A stretch of DNA of 64,000 nucleotides from Embleya hyalina (GTDB taxonomy: Bacteria > Actinomycetota > Actinomycetes > Streptomycetales > Streptomycetaceae). Of this stretch, positions 18,496-27,420 are shown piece after piece; the stretch's first letter is position 1, and every line of letters begins with the position of its first letter. Location: assembly GCF_003967355.1 (NCBI RefSeq), contig NZ_BIFH01000059.1, forward strand, positions 1 through 64,000. Reading direction: 5' to 3'. The notes beneath the pieces are model-generated. The model made no database searches. It was not told the DNA's origin and was given only the letters and a program-made list of their open reading frames with translations. The position numbers and the translations under genes were made by a program.

Positions 18496-19287
18496 CTAAG
18501 TTGTTGCGTGTGCAATGAGGGCCTCGAGTTCCGGGGCCGGCCATGGGCGGGCGTCGGCGAGGGGGACGTGGTGTCGGCCGGTGGCGATGTCCTCGAGGAG
18601 GTCGTCGAGGGTGACGCCCGGGCCGACGTCGCGGGTGGTGGCGGGGGTGGTTCCGGTCCAAGCCCAGCGCAGGGCGGCGGCGAGGGCGTGGCGTTCGTCG
18701 GCGGGGGTGAGACGGATGTGGACCTCGGGTGGGGTGTGCAGGAGTTGGCGGGCGACGCCGGGTGTGGTGGCGTGGTCCATGCCGCCCCGGTAGGGGCCCG
18801 CCGGTGGCAACAGGCCCTGGTGGTGGGTGTATTCGTGGTCGACGAACACGGGCTGGTCGCCGGGGTCGATCAGGATGTTCCAGGGTTGCAGGTCGCCGTG
18901 GCGCCATCCGGCGGCGTGGAGGTCGTCGAGTCCGGCGAACGCGCGGTGGGCGATCGTGGTCAGGCGCGGTGCGAAGTCGGGCGGCGGGTCGGGGACGCGG
19001 CCCAGGGCGCACCACCGCCACAGGTCGACGCCGGGCAGGAACTCCACCGCAGTCCAGACCCCGTCGCCGACGCGCCCGTGTCGGCCGTCGGCGGGATGCA
19101 GACCCCGGGCATGCAGCAGTCGCACGGCTTCGGCCTCGTGCAGCAGCAGGGCTGCGGCGGCCGGTTCGGTCGTGGTCTTGATCTTCCAGCGGCCGGCCCG
19201 CCAGGCGTCGGTGTGGTGTGTGGTCAGGGGGTGGGGCTCGTCGGTGACGTCGAGGGCGGCGAGAGCGGCGGCGAGCAGCGGGTCCAT
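18496..19287 (-). CDS. Kinase-like (APH/lipopolysaccharide-kinase fold) protein of the graspetide operon
   Basis: A 263-residue protein with a protein-kinase/aminoglycoside-phosphotransferase pattern. Lys37 (RWKIKTTTEP) is a candidate ATP lysine, Glu51 sits in the following helix, and the catalytic loop is GWRHGDLQPWNILID (H130-G-D132, N137) followed by a metal-binding VFVDHE (D150). GAGGA lies 7 bases before the ATG. It is third in the operon after precursor and ligase, with a 35-bp gap. Known actinobacterial ligase operons of this type usually carry a methyltransferase here. A kinase-like enzyme in its place could phosphorylate the peptide, the host or an ingested ligand. Confidence 0.75.
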   Translation of the reverse strand: MDPLLAAALAALDVTDEPHPLTTHHTDAWRAGRWKIKTTTEPAAAALLLHEAEAVRLLHARGLHPADGRHGRVGDGVWTAVEFLPGVDLWRWCALGRVPDPPPDFAPRLTTIAHRAFAGLDDLHAAGWRHGDLQPWNILIDPGDQPVFVDHEYTHHQGLLPPAGPYRGGMDHATTPGVARQLLHTPPEVHIRLTPADERHALAAALRWAWTGTTPATTRDVGPGVTLDDLLEDIATGRHHVPLADARPWPAPELEALIAHATT

Positions 19288-19322
19288 CGTCACATCCTCG
19301 CGCGCACGGGCGCCGTGCGGTG

Positions 19323-20267
19323 TCAGGTGGCAGTGGTTGCGCGGGTGTGGTGGGTGAGGAGGCGGGCGATCGCGGTGGAGATCGGCAGGTCGGTGAGGGC
19401 TTCGATCCAGCCGAACTCGCCCGCGCAGTTGGTCTCCAGGTAGGTCCAGCCGTCGGCGGTGACGACGAAGTCCAGCGCGGCGTAGACCAGGCCGAGTTCG
19501 CGCACGTGTTCCACACAGGCGCGTTCGACGTCGGCGGGTGGCGTGATCGCGGCATGGCGGCAGTCGGCGGCAGGGACGGTACGCCAATCGAGGGCACCGT
19601 CGGTGGCGATCGACGCGGCGAACACCCGATCCCCGACCACCGTGACGCGGGCGTCGAACAGGCGGTCCTCGACGAGGGCCTGGAGGTAGTGGACGGTGCC
19701 GGCGATCGCGTCGAGGTCGTCGCACGCGCGCAGGCGGGTGGTGGGGATCAGGGTGGTGTGGCGTTGGGTGAGGGCCTTGACCACGACCTTGTCGCGGTGG
19801 GCGGTCACGAAGGTACGGGCCGTGTCCGGGTCGCACGTGAACAGCGTGTCCGGTACGCGCAGACCGTGGCGGGCGGCGCAGGCGAGCTGGGTGGGTTTGT
19901 GCTCGGACGCGTCGACCACGAGCGGGTCGTTGATCCACAGGACGGGATGGGCGCGGAGCAGGCCCAGGAGTGCGGTGGTGTTCTCGTCGGCGCGCCATCG
20001 TTCGTCCGCGTCGGGGTGGGTGTCGGGGCGGGTGGGTTTGCGCCAGTACACCGAGGTGGCGGGGCCGACGGTCACGGCCCGCCGGCCGTCGTCGATCGTG
20101 GTGGCCCAGGTGCCGGCGGCGAACCGGCCGCCGGCGGTGACGGTTTCGCGCAGGCGGCCGGGGTCCAGGCGGATGAACGCGTCGCGGCCGAGGCGGCTCG
20201 CCACCAGGTCGGCGGTGAGGTCGTCCTCGGCCGCGACGACGATCACACGGGCTTCGCGAGGGGGCAT
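19323..20267 (-). CDS. tgmB: ATP-grasp ligase, graspetide (RiPP) maturase
   Basis: A 314-residue ATP-grasp enzyme of the actinobacterial peptide-maturase family (TgmB/SAV_5884-like). N-terminal substrate domain: IVVAAEDDLTADLVASRLG and VYWRKPTRPDTHPDADERWR. ATP-binding Lys164 lies in VVVKALTQRH. Metal and catalytic residues lie in ALDFVVTADG (D266) and YLETNCAGEFGWIEALTDLP (E278, N280). These enzymes activate Asp/Glu side chains of a precursor core with ATP and form ester or amide crosslinks to Ser/Thr or Lys. Its ATG overlaps the precursor stop in TAATG, so the two are translationally coupled. Confidence 0.88.
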   Translation of the reverse strand: MPPREARVIVVAAEDDLTADLVASRLGRDAFIRLDPGRLRETVTAGGRFAAGTWATTIDDGRRAVTVGPATSVYWRKPTRPDTHPDADERWRADENTTALLGLLRAHPVLWINDPLVVDASEHKPTQLACAARHGLRVPDTLFTCDPDTARTFVTAHRDKVVVKALTQRHTTLIPTTRLRACDDLDAIAGTVHYLQALVEDRLFDARVTVVGDRVFAASIATDGALDWRTVPAADCRHAAITPPADVERACVEHVRELGLVYAALDFVVTADGWTYLETNCAGEFGWIEALTDLPISTAIARLLTHHTRATTAT

Positions 20268-20482
20268 TACTTGGGGTCGTCCTTGCGGCGCACGCCGCCC
20301 TGGTCCTGCGTGCTGGTGTAGTTCGCCACCGTCGCCGGATCGGCCGCCTCCACCAGCAGCCGGCCGTCCGCGACGACGTTCGCGCCGACCAGCGGGTCGT
20401 AGCGGTGCTCCGGCAACGGCAGAGAGCGGCCGGTCGGGGCGGGAATCGGGAGTCGGCGGGTCAGGAGCAACGGAGTTGCCAC
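20267..20482 (-). CDS. tgmA: ATP-grasp-modified RiPP precursor (graspetide)
   Basis: A 71-residue peptide from a GTG start with AAGGGA 7 bases upstream. The leader (TPLLLTRRLPIPAPTGRSLP, then EHRYDPLVGANVV) has the tyrosine-Asp-Pro block typical of leaders recognised by this ligase family. The hydrophilic C-terminus TSTQDQGGVRRKDDPK is the likely core: acidic donors D60, D68 and D69 face acceptors T56/S57/T58 or the lysines. Compared with usual TgmA cores it has fewer Thr/Asp pairs and an unusual VRRK segment. The ring pattern cannot be predicted with certainty. It is first in the operon, followed at once by its ligase. Confidence 0.8.
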   Translation of the reverse strand: MATPLLLTRRLPIPAPTGRSLPLPEHRYDPLVGANVVADGRLLVEAADPATVANYTSTQDQGGVRRKDDPK

Positions 20483-20673
20483 GGGAAGTCCCTTCGTGTG
20501 TGGTGCGAACCGTCGTGCGTTTCCAGGACATCGCGTCGGGGCGGGGGTGGGAAGGCGGTGTGCGGGGTGTGCATGCGGTGTGCGTGTTGTGCACATGGCG
20601 TCGACGCTGGGTGATTCGCCGGCTACGGTGGGGGCGGACATCGTCTGCACGCCGCGCGCCCGAGGGGGTCGTG
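20483..20673. promoter_or_regulatory. Divergent promoter region between graspetide operon and XRE regulator
   Basis: This 191-bp gap separates the leftward precursor gene from the rightward XRE gene. It should hold both promoters and probably the regulator's binding site. A GTGTGC-rich run lies near 20570-20600 (GCATGCGGTGTGCG and neighbours). I do not see a decisive -35/-10 pair. Confidence 0.45.
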
Positions 20674-21978
20674 ATGGTCGAGCTCCGTCCGCCGTGGGAT
20701 ACGCCGCGGGTGCGGGTCCTGGCCGCGCGTGGTGATGTCGGGGGCCTGGTGCGTCTGGGGCGATTGGCGCGGAAGTGGCGGCAGTGCGACCTGGGGTCGA
20801 TCGTCGGCTACTCCGCGTCGACCGTCTCGCGCCTGGAGTCGGGCGCGCGTTCGGGTCGGGACGTGGCGGTGTTGCGCAGGTTGGCCGCAGCGGTGGACAT
20901 GCCTGTCGGGGTGCTGGGCGCGGCACTGGGTGTGAGCGCGCCGCTACCGGCTAGGGTGGGCCGGACCGCCGTGCGGCGGGACGAGGAGGACGATTCGATG
21001 CGCCGACGCCGCCTGCTGACCGCCTCCCTCGCGGCCGTCCCCGCCACGATGCTCGGCGGGATCGACCAGGCGCTCGCGTCCATCCCCACCCGCTCCTCCC
21101 CCACCACCGGGAACGATGTGCTCGCCCTGTTGGCGCGGGCTCGCGGGTGGTACGACGGCGGTGATCACGCCCGATTGGTCGCGGCGTTGCCGGAGTTGCT
21201 CGCGGCCGGCCACACCCACGCCGACACTACGGGCGACGCGGCGGCGTTCGCGCGTCTGGCCGCGTGCTACGACCTCGCCACCGAAACCCTCTCCAAGATC
21301 GGCCGGTACCAGCGGGCGCGGACCGCGGCCGACCGGGCGACGGTGTACGCCCACCAGTCCGGCGCACCCCTCGCGGCCGCATCGTCGGCGCGGATGCTCG
21401 CCATCGTGTTGCGCCACCAAGGGCAGGAGGCCACCGCGCAGCGTGTGACGCTGGAAGCGGCCGCGCGCGTGGAGGCCACCGGGTTGAGCACCCCGGAACA
21501 GGCCGCCGCCTACGCGCAGATGCTGTGCACCGCCGCCTACACCTGCGCGGCGGCCGGGGACCGGGCGAACGCGCTGGAGTTGATGGCCGACGCCAAACGT
21601 GCCGCCCGGCGCGTGCCGAGCGGGCCCGAGGCGCGGACGGTGTTCACGGTCACGCCCGCATCGGTGGGGTTGTACGAGATCGGGGTGCTGTACTCCCTCG
21701 GCGACGCCGGCGCCGCCCTGCACGCCGGACGCGACCTCCACCCGGGACGGTTCCCCACCGCCGAACGGCGCGGACGCCTGCACACCGACCTCGCCCGCGC
21801 GTGGTGGCAACTCGGCAAACCCGAACAGACCGCCGCCGCCCTCATTGCCGCCCACCACGAAGCACCCGGCGAAGTCCGCGACCGACCCACCATCCGCCAC
21901 ATCGTCACCGAACTCGCCGAACGACACCCCCATGCCATCGGCGTCGCCAACCTCCTCACCACCACCGGGATCCGTTGA
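20674..21978 (+). CDS. XRE-family transcriptional regulator with TPR-like C-terminus
   Basis: A 434-residue regulator. N-terminal helix-turn-helix: VRLGRLARKWRQCDLGSIVG followed by YSASTVSRLESGARSGRDVA. A twin-arginine-like stretch RRRRLLTASLAAVPATMLGG precedes a TPR-like helical C-terminus of paired helices (AAAFARLAACYDLATETLSK, ARTAADRATVYAHQSG, WWQLGKPEQTAAALIAAH). GAGGGGG precedes the ATG by about five bases. It is divergent from the graspetide operon, a common arrangement in streptomycetes, so it probably controls that operon, perhaps by binding a peptide through the TPR domain. This is inferred. Confidence 0.82.
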   Translation: MVELRPPWDTPRVRVLAARGDVGGLVRLGRLARKWRQCDLGSIVGYSASTVSRLESGARSGRDVAVLRRLAAAVDMPVGVLGAALGVSAPLPARVGRTAVRRDEEDDSMRRRRLLTASLAAVPATMLGGIDQALASIPTRSSPTTGNDVLALLARARGWYDGGDHARLVAALPELLAAGHTHADTTGDAAAFARLAACYDLATETLSKIGRYQRARTAADRATVYAHQSGAPLAAASSARMLAIVLRHQGQEATAQRVTLEAAARVEATGLSTPEQAAAYAQMLCTAAYTCAAAGDRANALELMADAKRAARRVPSGPEARTVFTVTPASVGLYEIGVLYSLGDAGAALHAGRDLHPGRFPTAERRGRLHTDLARAWWQLGKPEQTAAALIAAHHEAPGEVRDRPTIRHIVTELAERHPHAIGVANLLTTTGIR

Positions 21979-22344
21979 CGACACCCGCCCCCGACGAAGA
22001 CCACCGGCGGGCAAATGCGCCCGGGTCCTCGAGTCCTCCGCGAGCGTGGCCGCGCGACGTGCCGGGAACCGGTTCTCGACGTCGGCAAGGGGACGGAACC
22101 CGCCATCGACGTCCCCTCGTGTCGAGCCGCCGAACACCGCCCACCGGCAGCCGCACGCACACACGGCGGGAAGGCGCGAAACCGAGCCCGCCGTCGACCC
22201 GTCGATCCTTTGGCCGGTCGGTGACTCGATGGCGTGCATGAGCCGGGTTGTCGCCCCGTGCCCGTAGCCTCCCCGACGTCGGACGCGCGTCGGCCGCGTG
22301 CCGCGGGATCGACGGACGAGCGGCGGGGGTTCGGCGTGGCGGGT
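21979..22344. other. Intergenic, no supported gene
   Basis: Overlapping frames only. No repeat or terminator seen. Confidence 0.4.
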
Positions 22345-22810
22345 ATGTGGGACGTGGTCGAGGAATCACGGCGCGCGGTGTGGTCGTTCACGCCGTTCGA
22401 GCACGTGGGGCCGCTGAGGTTCGGCATGACGCACGAGCGGGCGGCGGCCGCGCTCGACGGGGTCCTGGAGACCATCGGATCGCAGGGGGACGGCACCGGG
22501 TGGGTGTCGCGGGCCGACATGTGGCCCGTCCACCACGGCGCGGGGGCCGGGGTGCACCTGTACTACGACCGGGGGATCGGCCTGGCCGCGATCGTCGTCG
22601 ACGCCAGGATCTCCTGTCCGTCGGGCCGCGTCGGACCGCCGTCCGATCCCCGGCGAGCACCCCTGCGGCCTGTGCCTGCGCTGCGACTCCGCCAGGGTGG
22701 GGAAGCCGCCGACGCGGCGCGCGGCGAGGAACTGTGCGTGGCCCAGACCCTGTTCGTCTTTCCCTCGAGGTGGACATCGCCTCCCGCTGTCAAAGAATGG
22801 GGAACGCGCG
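22345..22810 (+). pseudogene. Disrupted small actinobacterial protein
   Basis: It begins clearly at an ATG (MWDVVEESRRAVWSFTPFEH, then VGPLRFGMTHERAAAALDGV), resembling a small Streptomyces hypothetical family. Coding signal is good to about ARISC (22615). The middle then degrades in all frames, and LCVAQTLFVFPSRW near 22740 looks like the original C-terminus. No single frame gives a coherent product. It precedes the convergent gene ending at 22831 and was probably a solitary immunity-like gene. Confidence 0.45.
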
Positions 22811-22830
22811 GTGACGGCGCCGGGAGAGGG

Positions 22831-24327
22831 TCAGATCACAGACGTGCTCCGGCCGGCTCCGGTCGTGACGTGCAGGGCGCCCTGGTGCAGGTCGAGACCG
22901 CGGGCGGTGGTGGGCTTGCCCACGCGGACGAGCCGGCCGGGGCCATGGAACGCATCGGTGCGAAGGCGGAAGGTGTCCGGATCGGCGCAGTCGACGGTGC
23001 GCAGTCGCCAGGGGGCCGAAGAGGTGTCGTCGTTGCGGGGCGGCAGGGCGAGGTGGAGCTGGGCGGCGGCCGGACGCTCTGTCCCGTAGTCGGTGTGTGT
23101 CGCCGTCCAGGCGGCCATGACGAGAACCGCCTGCGACGGCGTACGCGACATGGGCGGGCCGTCGTGGAGGTCGGGAGTTGTTCGTTGTGCAGGGCGGGGG
23201 GCGATGATGTCCGGGCGGCCCGCGCGTTGCTTGAGGACGGTGGCGATCCAGCGGGTGATGTCCGGGTCGCCTTGGTCGGCCCAGGCTCGGATCACGTCCC
23301 GGAAGGCCGCCTCGCGGCGGTGGGCGCCGCGTTGCGACCCGGCGGCCAGGATCGCTTCGCCCGCTCCCGAGAAGGCTTCGCACAACTTCGGCACGGGGAC
23401 GTCGTCCGCGTGGGCGGCGTATCGTACGGAACGCAGTTCCAGCATGGCGTGGTGCAAGAGTGTGGCGGCGGCGTGTGCGTCGGGGTCCAGGTCTGCGCCC
23501 GGCGGCCGAGGTGGATTCGATCGGCTGGTTCGGGCGGGGGTGGTGGCGTCGGCGCGGCGGCCGCCGGTCGACAGGTGCCATGAGCGGTCGTCCAGGCGAT
23601 ACTCGCCGCCGGCGGCGCGGAGCCGACCGCCCGGGCCCAGGGAGATCCCGACCTCTCGCGGTCCGGTGTGCAGGGTCACTGCCCGGGTGTCGGCGAGGTC
23701 GAAGGCGATGTCGGTGACGTCGTCCAGCCACACGTCCAGCAGGGCGGGCGGCGCGGGCTCGTCGACGGCGAACCTGCGGTCGGCGACCAGTCGGACATGA
23801 GCGGTCAGGCGGGTACCGGCACGCTCCACCCGCAGGTGGCGGACCGACGCCGCCGCCAGATCGTAGTCGGGGACCAACTCGTCCACGTTGTGGCGCGTGA
23901 GCCGGCATTGCGGTGCCATGACGTGTCCGCGATAGTCCCGGCCCGGCATGTGCGGCCCGGCCGGTGGTAGGAGCGGTTCGAGGTCGTACCCGGCGATCGC
24001 GGCCTGCTCGGTCATCCATGCGCGCCGGCGCTCGCCGAAGTCGGCCATCCATTCCAGTACGGTCGTCGCCCGCCGCTCGCGTCGACCGGCGTTGGACGTG
24101 CTCGCGGCCCAGAACAGTGGAAACAGATTGTTGTCCCACACATCCGCCGCCTCGCGAATGGCTTCCCGGTCGAACCGGCGGACATCCGCCGCAGCGTCCG
24201 CCATCCGATCCAGCGAACGATCCAGCAGCGCCGCCAGGACGGACATCGCCGACGCGGGACGCACGGGCGAGCACGGTGCATCGGACGGTGGAGGGACAGG
24301 TATGGCCACGTCGTGATCGTCGCACAT
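22831..24327 (-). CDS. Hypothetical protein, 498 residues
   Basis: A large intact soluble protein. The N-terminal third is helical (LDRSLDRMADAAADVRRFDR, EAADVWDNNLFPLFWAASTS). The middle (RLTRHNVDELVPDYDLAAAS, LLDVWLDDVTDIAFDLADTR) is beta-rich. The C-terminal third has LLHHAMLELRSVRYAAHADD, FRDVIRAWADQGDPDITRWI and a beta tail. The ATG at 24327 follows GGGATGG. Motifs such as WLDDVTDIAFDL recall immunity-type proteins, but I cannot name a family. It has no signal peptide or membrane helix and sits in a cluster of decayed immunity-like genes. Confidence 0.6.
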   Translation of the reverse strand: MCDDHDVAIPVPPPSDAPCSPVRPASAMSVLAALLDRSLDRMADAAADVRRFDREAIREAADVWDNNLFPLFWAASTSNAGRRERRATTVLEWMADFGERRRAWMTEQAAIAGYDLEPLLPPAGPHMPGRDYRGHVMAPQCRLTRHNVDELVPDYDLAAASVRHLRVERAGTRLTAHVRLVADRRFAVDEPAPPALLDVWLDDVTDIAFDLADTRAVTLHTGPREVGISLGPGGRLRAAGGEYRLDDRSWHLSTGGRRADATTPARTSRSNPPRPPGADLDPDAHAAATLLHHAMLELRSVRYAAHADDVPVPKLCEAFSGAGEAILAAGSQRGAHRREAAFRDVIRAWADQGDPDITRWIATVLKQRAGRPDIIAPRPAQRTTPDLHDGPPMSRTPSQAVLVMAAWTATHTDYGTERPAAAQLHLALPPRNDDTSSAPWRLRTVDCADPDTFRLRTDAFHGPGRLVRVGKPTTARGLDLHQGALHVTTGAGRSTSVI

Positions 24328-24480
24328 CCATCCCGGCAGGCCCGAGCCGACAGGGGCCGACGGGGAACAGCGTTCGGCGAACGGCGATTTCGGCCTTCTT
24401 CCGCGTCCACACCGCACCGTGGATCCCGCGATCGGCTCCGGTCTCGAAGCGAGACCATGCACCTCCCGTACGGTTCTGCC

Positions 24481-24738
24481 ATGACCGCGGTCGAGTACCC
24501 CATGTTGGTGCACGCATTTCCGGAACTCGCCGCCGAGATCGTCGAATTGTTGCGCGCCGACGGCGATCACGTGCCGGCCGGAGTGGTGGGCGACCTGCGG
24601 TACTTCGGACGGTGCACGTGCTCGCCGACGTGCCTGCCGACCGCTCCGCGGAGTTCGCCATGCCCTGCACGCGGTCAAGCGAATCGGGCGGCGCCCCGTA
24701 CTATCCTCGGTGTCTACCACTCACCGACCATGACGTAG
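24481..24738 (+). pseudogene. Truncated small cysteine-containing protein
   Basis: The start is convincing (MTAVEYPMLVHAFPELAAEI, then VELLRADGDHVPAGVVGDLR) and leads into YFGRCTCSPTCL, a CxC...C block typical of a small actinobacterial family. After this the frame becomes Pro/Arg-rich and ends inside the neighbouring minus-strand gene. The normal C-terminal beta region is missing, so it is probably truncated or frameshifted near 24640. Confidence 0.5.
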
Positions 24739-25460
24739 ACCCGCCTCGTCAAAGGATCTGTTCCCGAGTCGTCCCGGATGACATAACGGGGATCGTGGTC
24801 GAGGGCGTCCGCCACGAACAGGCCGTATCGGCTGGTGGGCGGCCGAAAGCGGAGATAGTCGAGTATCCCGCGCGGGTCTGAGGGATCGGGCCGATTGCTG
24901 GGTTTGGTGTACCAAAATGCCGGTTCGATGAGACCACCGAGTTCCCACTCGTCCCATGACAGGACGGAGAGCATGCAGAAGAAGTCGTGGCCCCTGCCGT
25001 GTTCGACGATTCGTGGCAGGTGCGCGGCGGCGGCACGAATCAGCAGGCGGTTCTTCTGCCCGACGGACAGGCTGTCGAGAAATGCCAGTTGATGGAATCG
25101 GGAGTAGAGCGGCAACTCGTCGAAGAGTTCGACCGGCCCCAGAAACCGGTCGAGATCGTCGAGTCGCTCGCAATGGATCAAATCCACGAACTCTGGCACG
25201 AACCTCGGATCGACGTGCATCAGCCCTCCGGGGGCAACGACGAGAACACATCCCGGCCGACGGCTACGGGGGTTCCCCCGATGTGTGGACTTGATGGCCC
25301 AGAAGAACGGAGTTCCCGCAGGGACGAAGTACTGTCCACCCTCACGCGGAAACGTCGACGGCAAAGGCACCGGATCCAGTGTCCGGACGGCCGAGGTGGC
25401 GCACCCACCGCACTGGTGGGTGTGTTTGTCAGTGCTGGGATTGTCGTGGGGGTGTGGCAT
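24714..25460 (-). CDS. Hypothetical protein, 248 residues
   Basis: A soluble protein with good codon bias: HQCGGCATSAVRTLD, then GGQYFVPAGTPFFWAIKSTH, RFVPEFVDLIHCERLDDLDR, SRFHQLAFLDSLSVGQKNRL and a C-terminal YVIRDDSGTDPLTRRVYVMV. The ATG at 25460 is chosen over a GTG at 25499; neither has a clear ribosome binding site. I do not recognise the family. It may be an immunity protein by context (DUF4303-like and SMI1-like remnants follow), but this is only contextual. Confidence 0.5.
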   Translation of the reverse strand: MPHPHDNPSTDKHTHQCGGCATSAVRTLDPVPLPSTFPREGGQYFVPAGTPFFWAIKSTHRGNPRSRRPGCVLVVAPGGLMHVDPRFVPEFVDLIHCERLDDLDRFLGPVELFDELPLYSRFHQLAFLDSLSVGQKNRLLIRAAAAHLPRIVEHGRGHDFFCMLSVLSWDEWELGGLIEPAFWYTKPSNRPDPSDPRGILDYLRFRPPTSRYGLFVADALDHDPRYVIRDDSGTDPLTRRVYVMVGEW

Positions 25461-25601
25461 CGTCGCCCGTGGTATTGGTGTCGGCGACGATTCCGACACG
25501 GGTGTCGAGTTCGTGGTGGACTGCGGAGACGTTCCCGTACCGACATGCCCATAACACCCGGATCTCAGTAGGTAACTCGGGCTGGTCGCCGTAGCGACTC
25601 C

Positions 25602-26191
25602 TCACAACGACCACGTACGACCACCGAACCTTCGTCCCGGGACCGAAGGGTGGCCACGCACGCGGCGGCCGGAGGTGCAAAGCGCAGATTCGGGCGAGCT
25701 TGCCACGAACGCGGCGGCTGCCGCCGAGGGGTTCATGCAGACGTGGGCAACATTGTCGGCCTCGTCCCCGGGAACCTCGACGACGGTGACGACGGACAGA
25801 CGCCCGAACCAGCCCTTCCGCGTCGAGGCGGGCCAACGCCGTGACCATCGCGCGCAACCGCAGTTCGAACTCGGCATCCCCTCGTCGTCGGGGAGGTCGA
25901 AAACCTGCGCTCGGGCGTCGAACAGGCTCCGGATCGGGGCGAAGTACCGCTCGCCATAGGCGCAGAACGGCGAGGCCGCGTAGGACCACCACAACACTTC
26001 GGCCTCGTCACGGGGCCACCCGCCGCAGCGGCCAGGGCCTGGGGCGACCAGGCCGACAGCGACGGGACGAAAGCCTCGCCCGACGTGACCGGCGCGCAGC
26101 AGTGGAAGTCGTGCTCCGGATACTCCCGGAATAGGTCCGAGACGGCGGCCCGGTACACGGCTTCGGCGGGATCAGCCTTGGATGGCGTCAC
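25602..26191 (-). pseudogene. DUF4303-like protein with multiple frameshifts
   Basis: Fragments in order across three minus-strand frames give one family profile: VYRAAVSDLFREYPEHDFHC, then WWSYAASPFCAYGERYFAPI with RSLFDARAQVFDL, then AEFELRLRAMVTALARLDAE, then LSVVTVVEVPGDEADNVAHV. This matches the DUF4303 layout (a WYFGDSPY-like block followed by E-x-RL-AM--AL--LD). At least three indels break it. DUF4303 proteins are found among polymorphic-toxin immunity genes. Confidence 0.6.
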
Positions 26192-26284
26192 AGCGACTCC
26201 CCGTGCGCATGCCTACGAATTCCCGGCCGGCCCCGCCCACAGAGTGGGTCCCACAGCCGGATGCCCGCTCATCCTGCGTTGCGT

Positions 26285-26570
26285 TGGTCCGGATCGTCAC
26301 GGAAAAAAACGCCAAGACGCAGTCGAGGAAGTCGCGCAGGTCGGTCGCGATGGGCGTGCAACCGCCGTTCAAGGCAGCGGTGTGTGAGCGGTACACCTTG
26401 TTGTCGGGGCCCATGGCGTAGAGGATTCCTCCGCCGTTGCCGGCGAAGATCGCGCCGGTATTGCCGTCGTCGAGGACGACGGGATCGCCGGCAAGTTGCC
26501 TGATACGTCGCTGAGCGGGTTGATGAAGAACGCGTTGGCGAAGGCGCCCTTGAGCACCTCGTCGATCACG
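26285..26570 (-). pseudogene. SMI1/KNR4 (SUKH)-like fragment
   Basis: Minus-strand pieces read SVIDEVLKGAFANAFFINP in one frame and VVLDDGNTGAIFAGNGGGIL plus CTPIATDLRDFLDCVLAFF in another. A hydrophobic strand, TGAIFA, a G-rich turn and a closing DLRDFLD helix are typical of SUKH-superfamily immunity proteins. The N-terminus is missing, with one frame change near 26490. Weak but consistent. Confidence 0.4.
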
Positions 26571-26579
26571 CTGTAGGAG

Positions 26580-27257
26580 GCGACCCTGGCGCAGGCCGCA
26601 GCCCTCGACCAGGACCGCGCCACCGTCACCCGATGCCTGGCCTCCTCCCAGACCCACATCGAACACGCCCCCGCCCACACCTCGGGAACGTCCTGGGCCG
26701 GCCACTACAGCATCGGCCGCTGGGCCCACGAGAGCGGAATGGTCCTCGCCCGCCTCGGCGAACTCGACGAGGCACAGGCCCACCTGCGGCACGCCCTCGA
26801 CGTCCACGGCCTCGACCGCAGGCGCACCCGCGCGATCGTCCTGGCCGTCCTCGGCGAACTCCACCTACGCCGCGGCGACCCCGACACCGCGATCGCCACC
26901 TGGAACGAATTCGTCACCTGCGCCACCGGCGTGCGTTCCCTCAAGGTCGACACCACCGGCCAGGACATGCGCGCCCGCCTGCACCGCCTCCGCACCGACG
27001 GCATCCCCGGCGCCGACGAACTCGAACACCGCGCCCACCTCGCCTGGGCGTCGGACGTCCAGCCCGCTCCGCTCCCCCCGCCTCACTGGGGGACGGGTGA
27101 GGAGACGAGCCGTTCTTCGTCGATGCCTCGGCGGGATCTCGGGCCGGGCGAGAAGGAAGGCGTCTCCCCGCACCGGGGGATTCGGGTAGAGGTGTCGGGG
27201 TGGTCGCGGCCGCGTGGACAAGGGGTGACCAGGCTGTTCGTCGCCGGGACCGCGTGA
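26580..27257 (+). pseudogene. C-terminal TPR fragment of a regulator
   Basis: An in-frame stop (TAG near 26575) precedes QAAALDQDRATVTRCLASSQ, which continues into typical TPR helices: GHYSIGRWAHESGMVLARLG, ELDEAQAHLRHALDVHG, AIVLAVLGELHLRRGDPDTA. This is the C-terminal third of an XRE/TPR regulator like that at 20674-21978. The helix-turn-helix is absent, so it is a truncated relic. The sequence after about 27057 is low complexity and probably not original. Confidence 0.6.
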
Positions 27258-27420
27258 ACCCATCTCCCCGGACGAGGCGACCGAGGTTGTCGGCGTACAC
27301 CTCTATCTGCTCAGGACGGTACAACCGAGGTGCTCGGCTCCTCTGGCCCAGAGGGGAGTGCTCGGCAAAACGGGCGGCGCTACGGGCGTGGGATGCGGAA
27401 CACTTCGCCGGGTGATCGTG

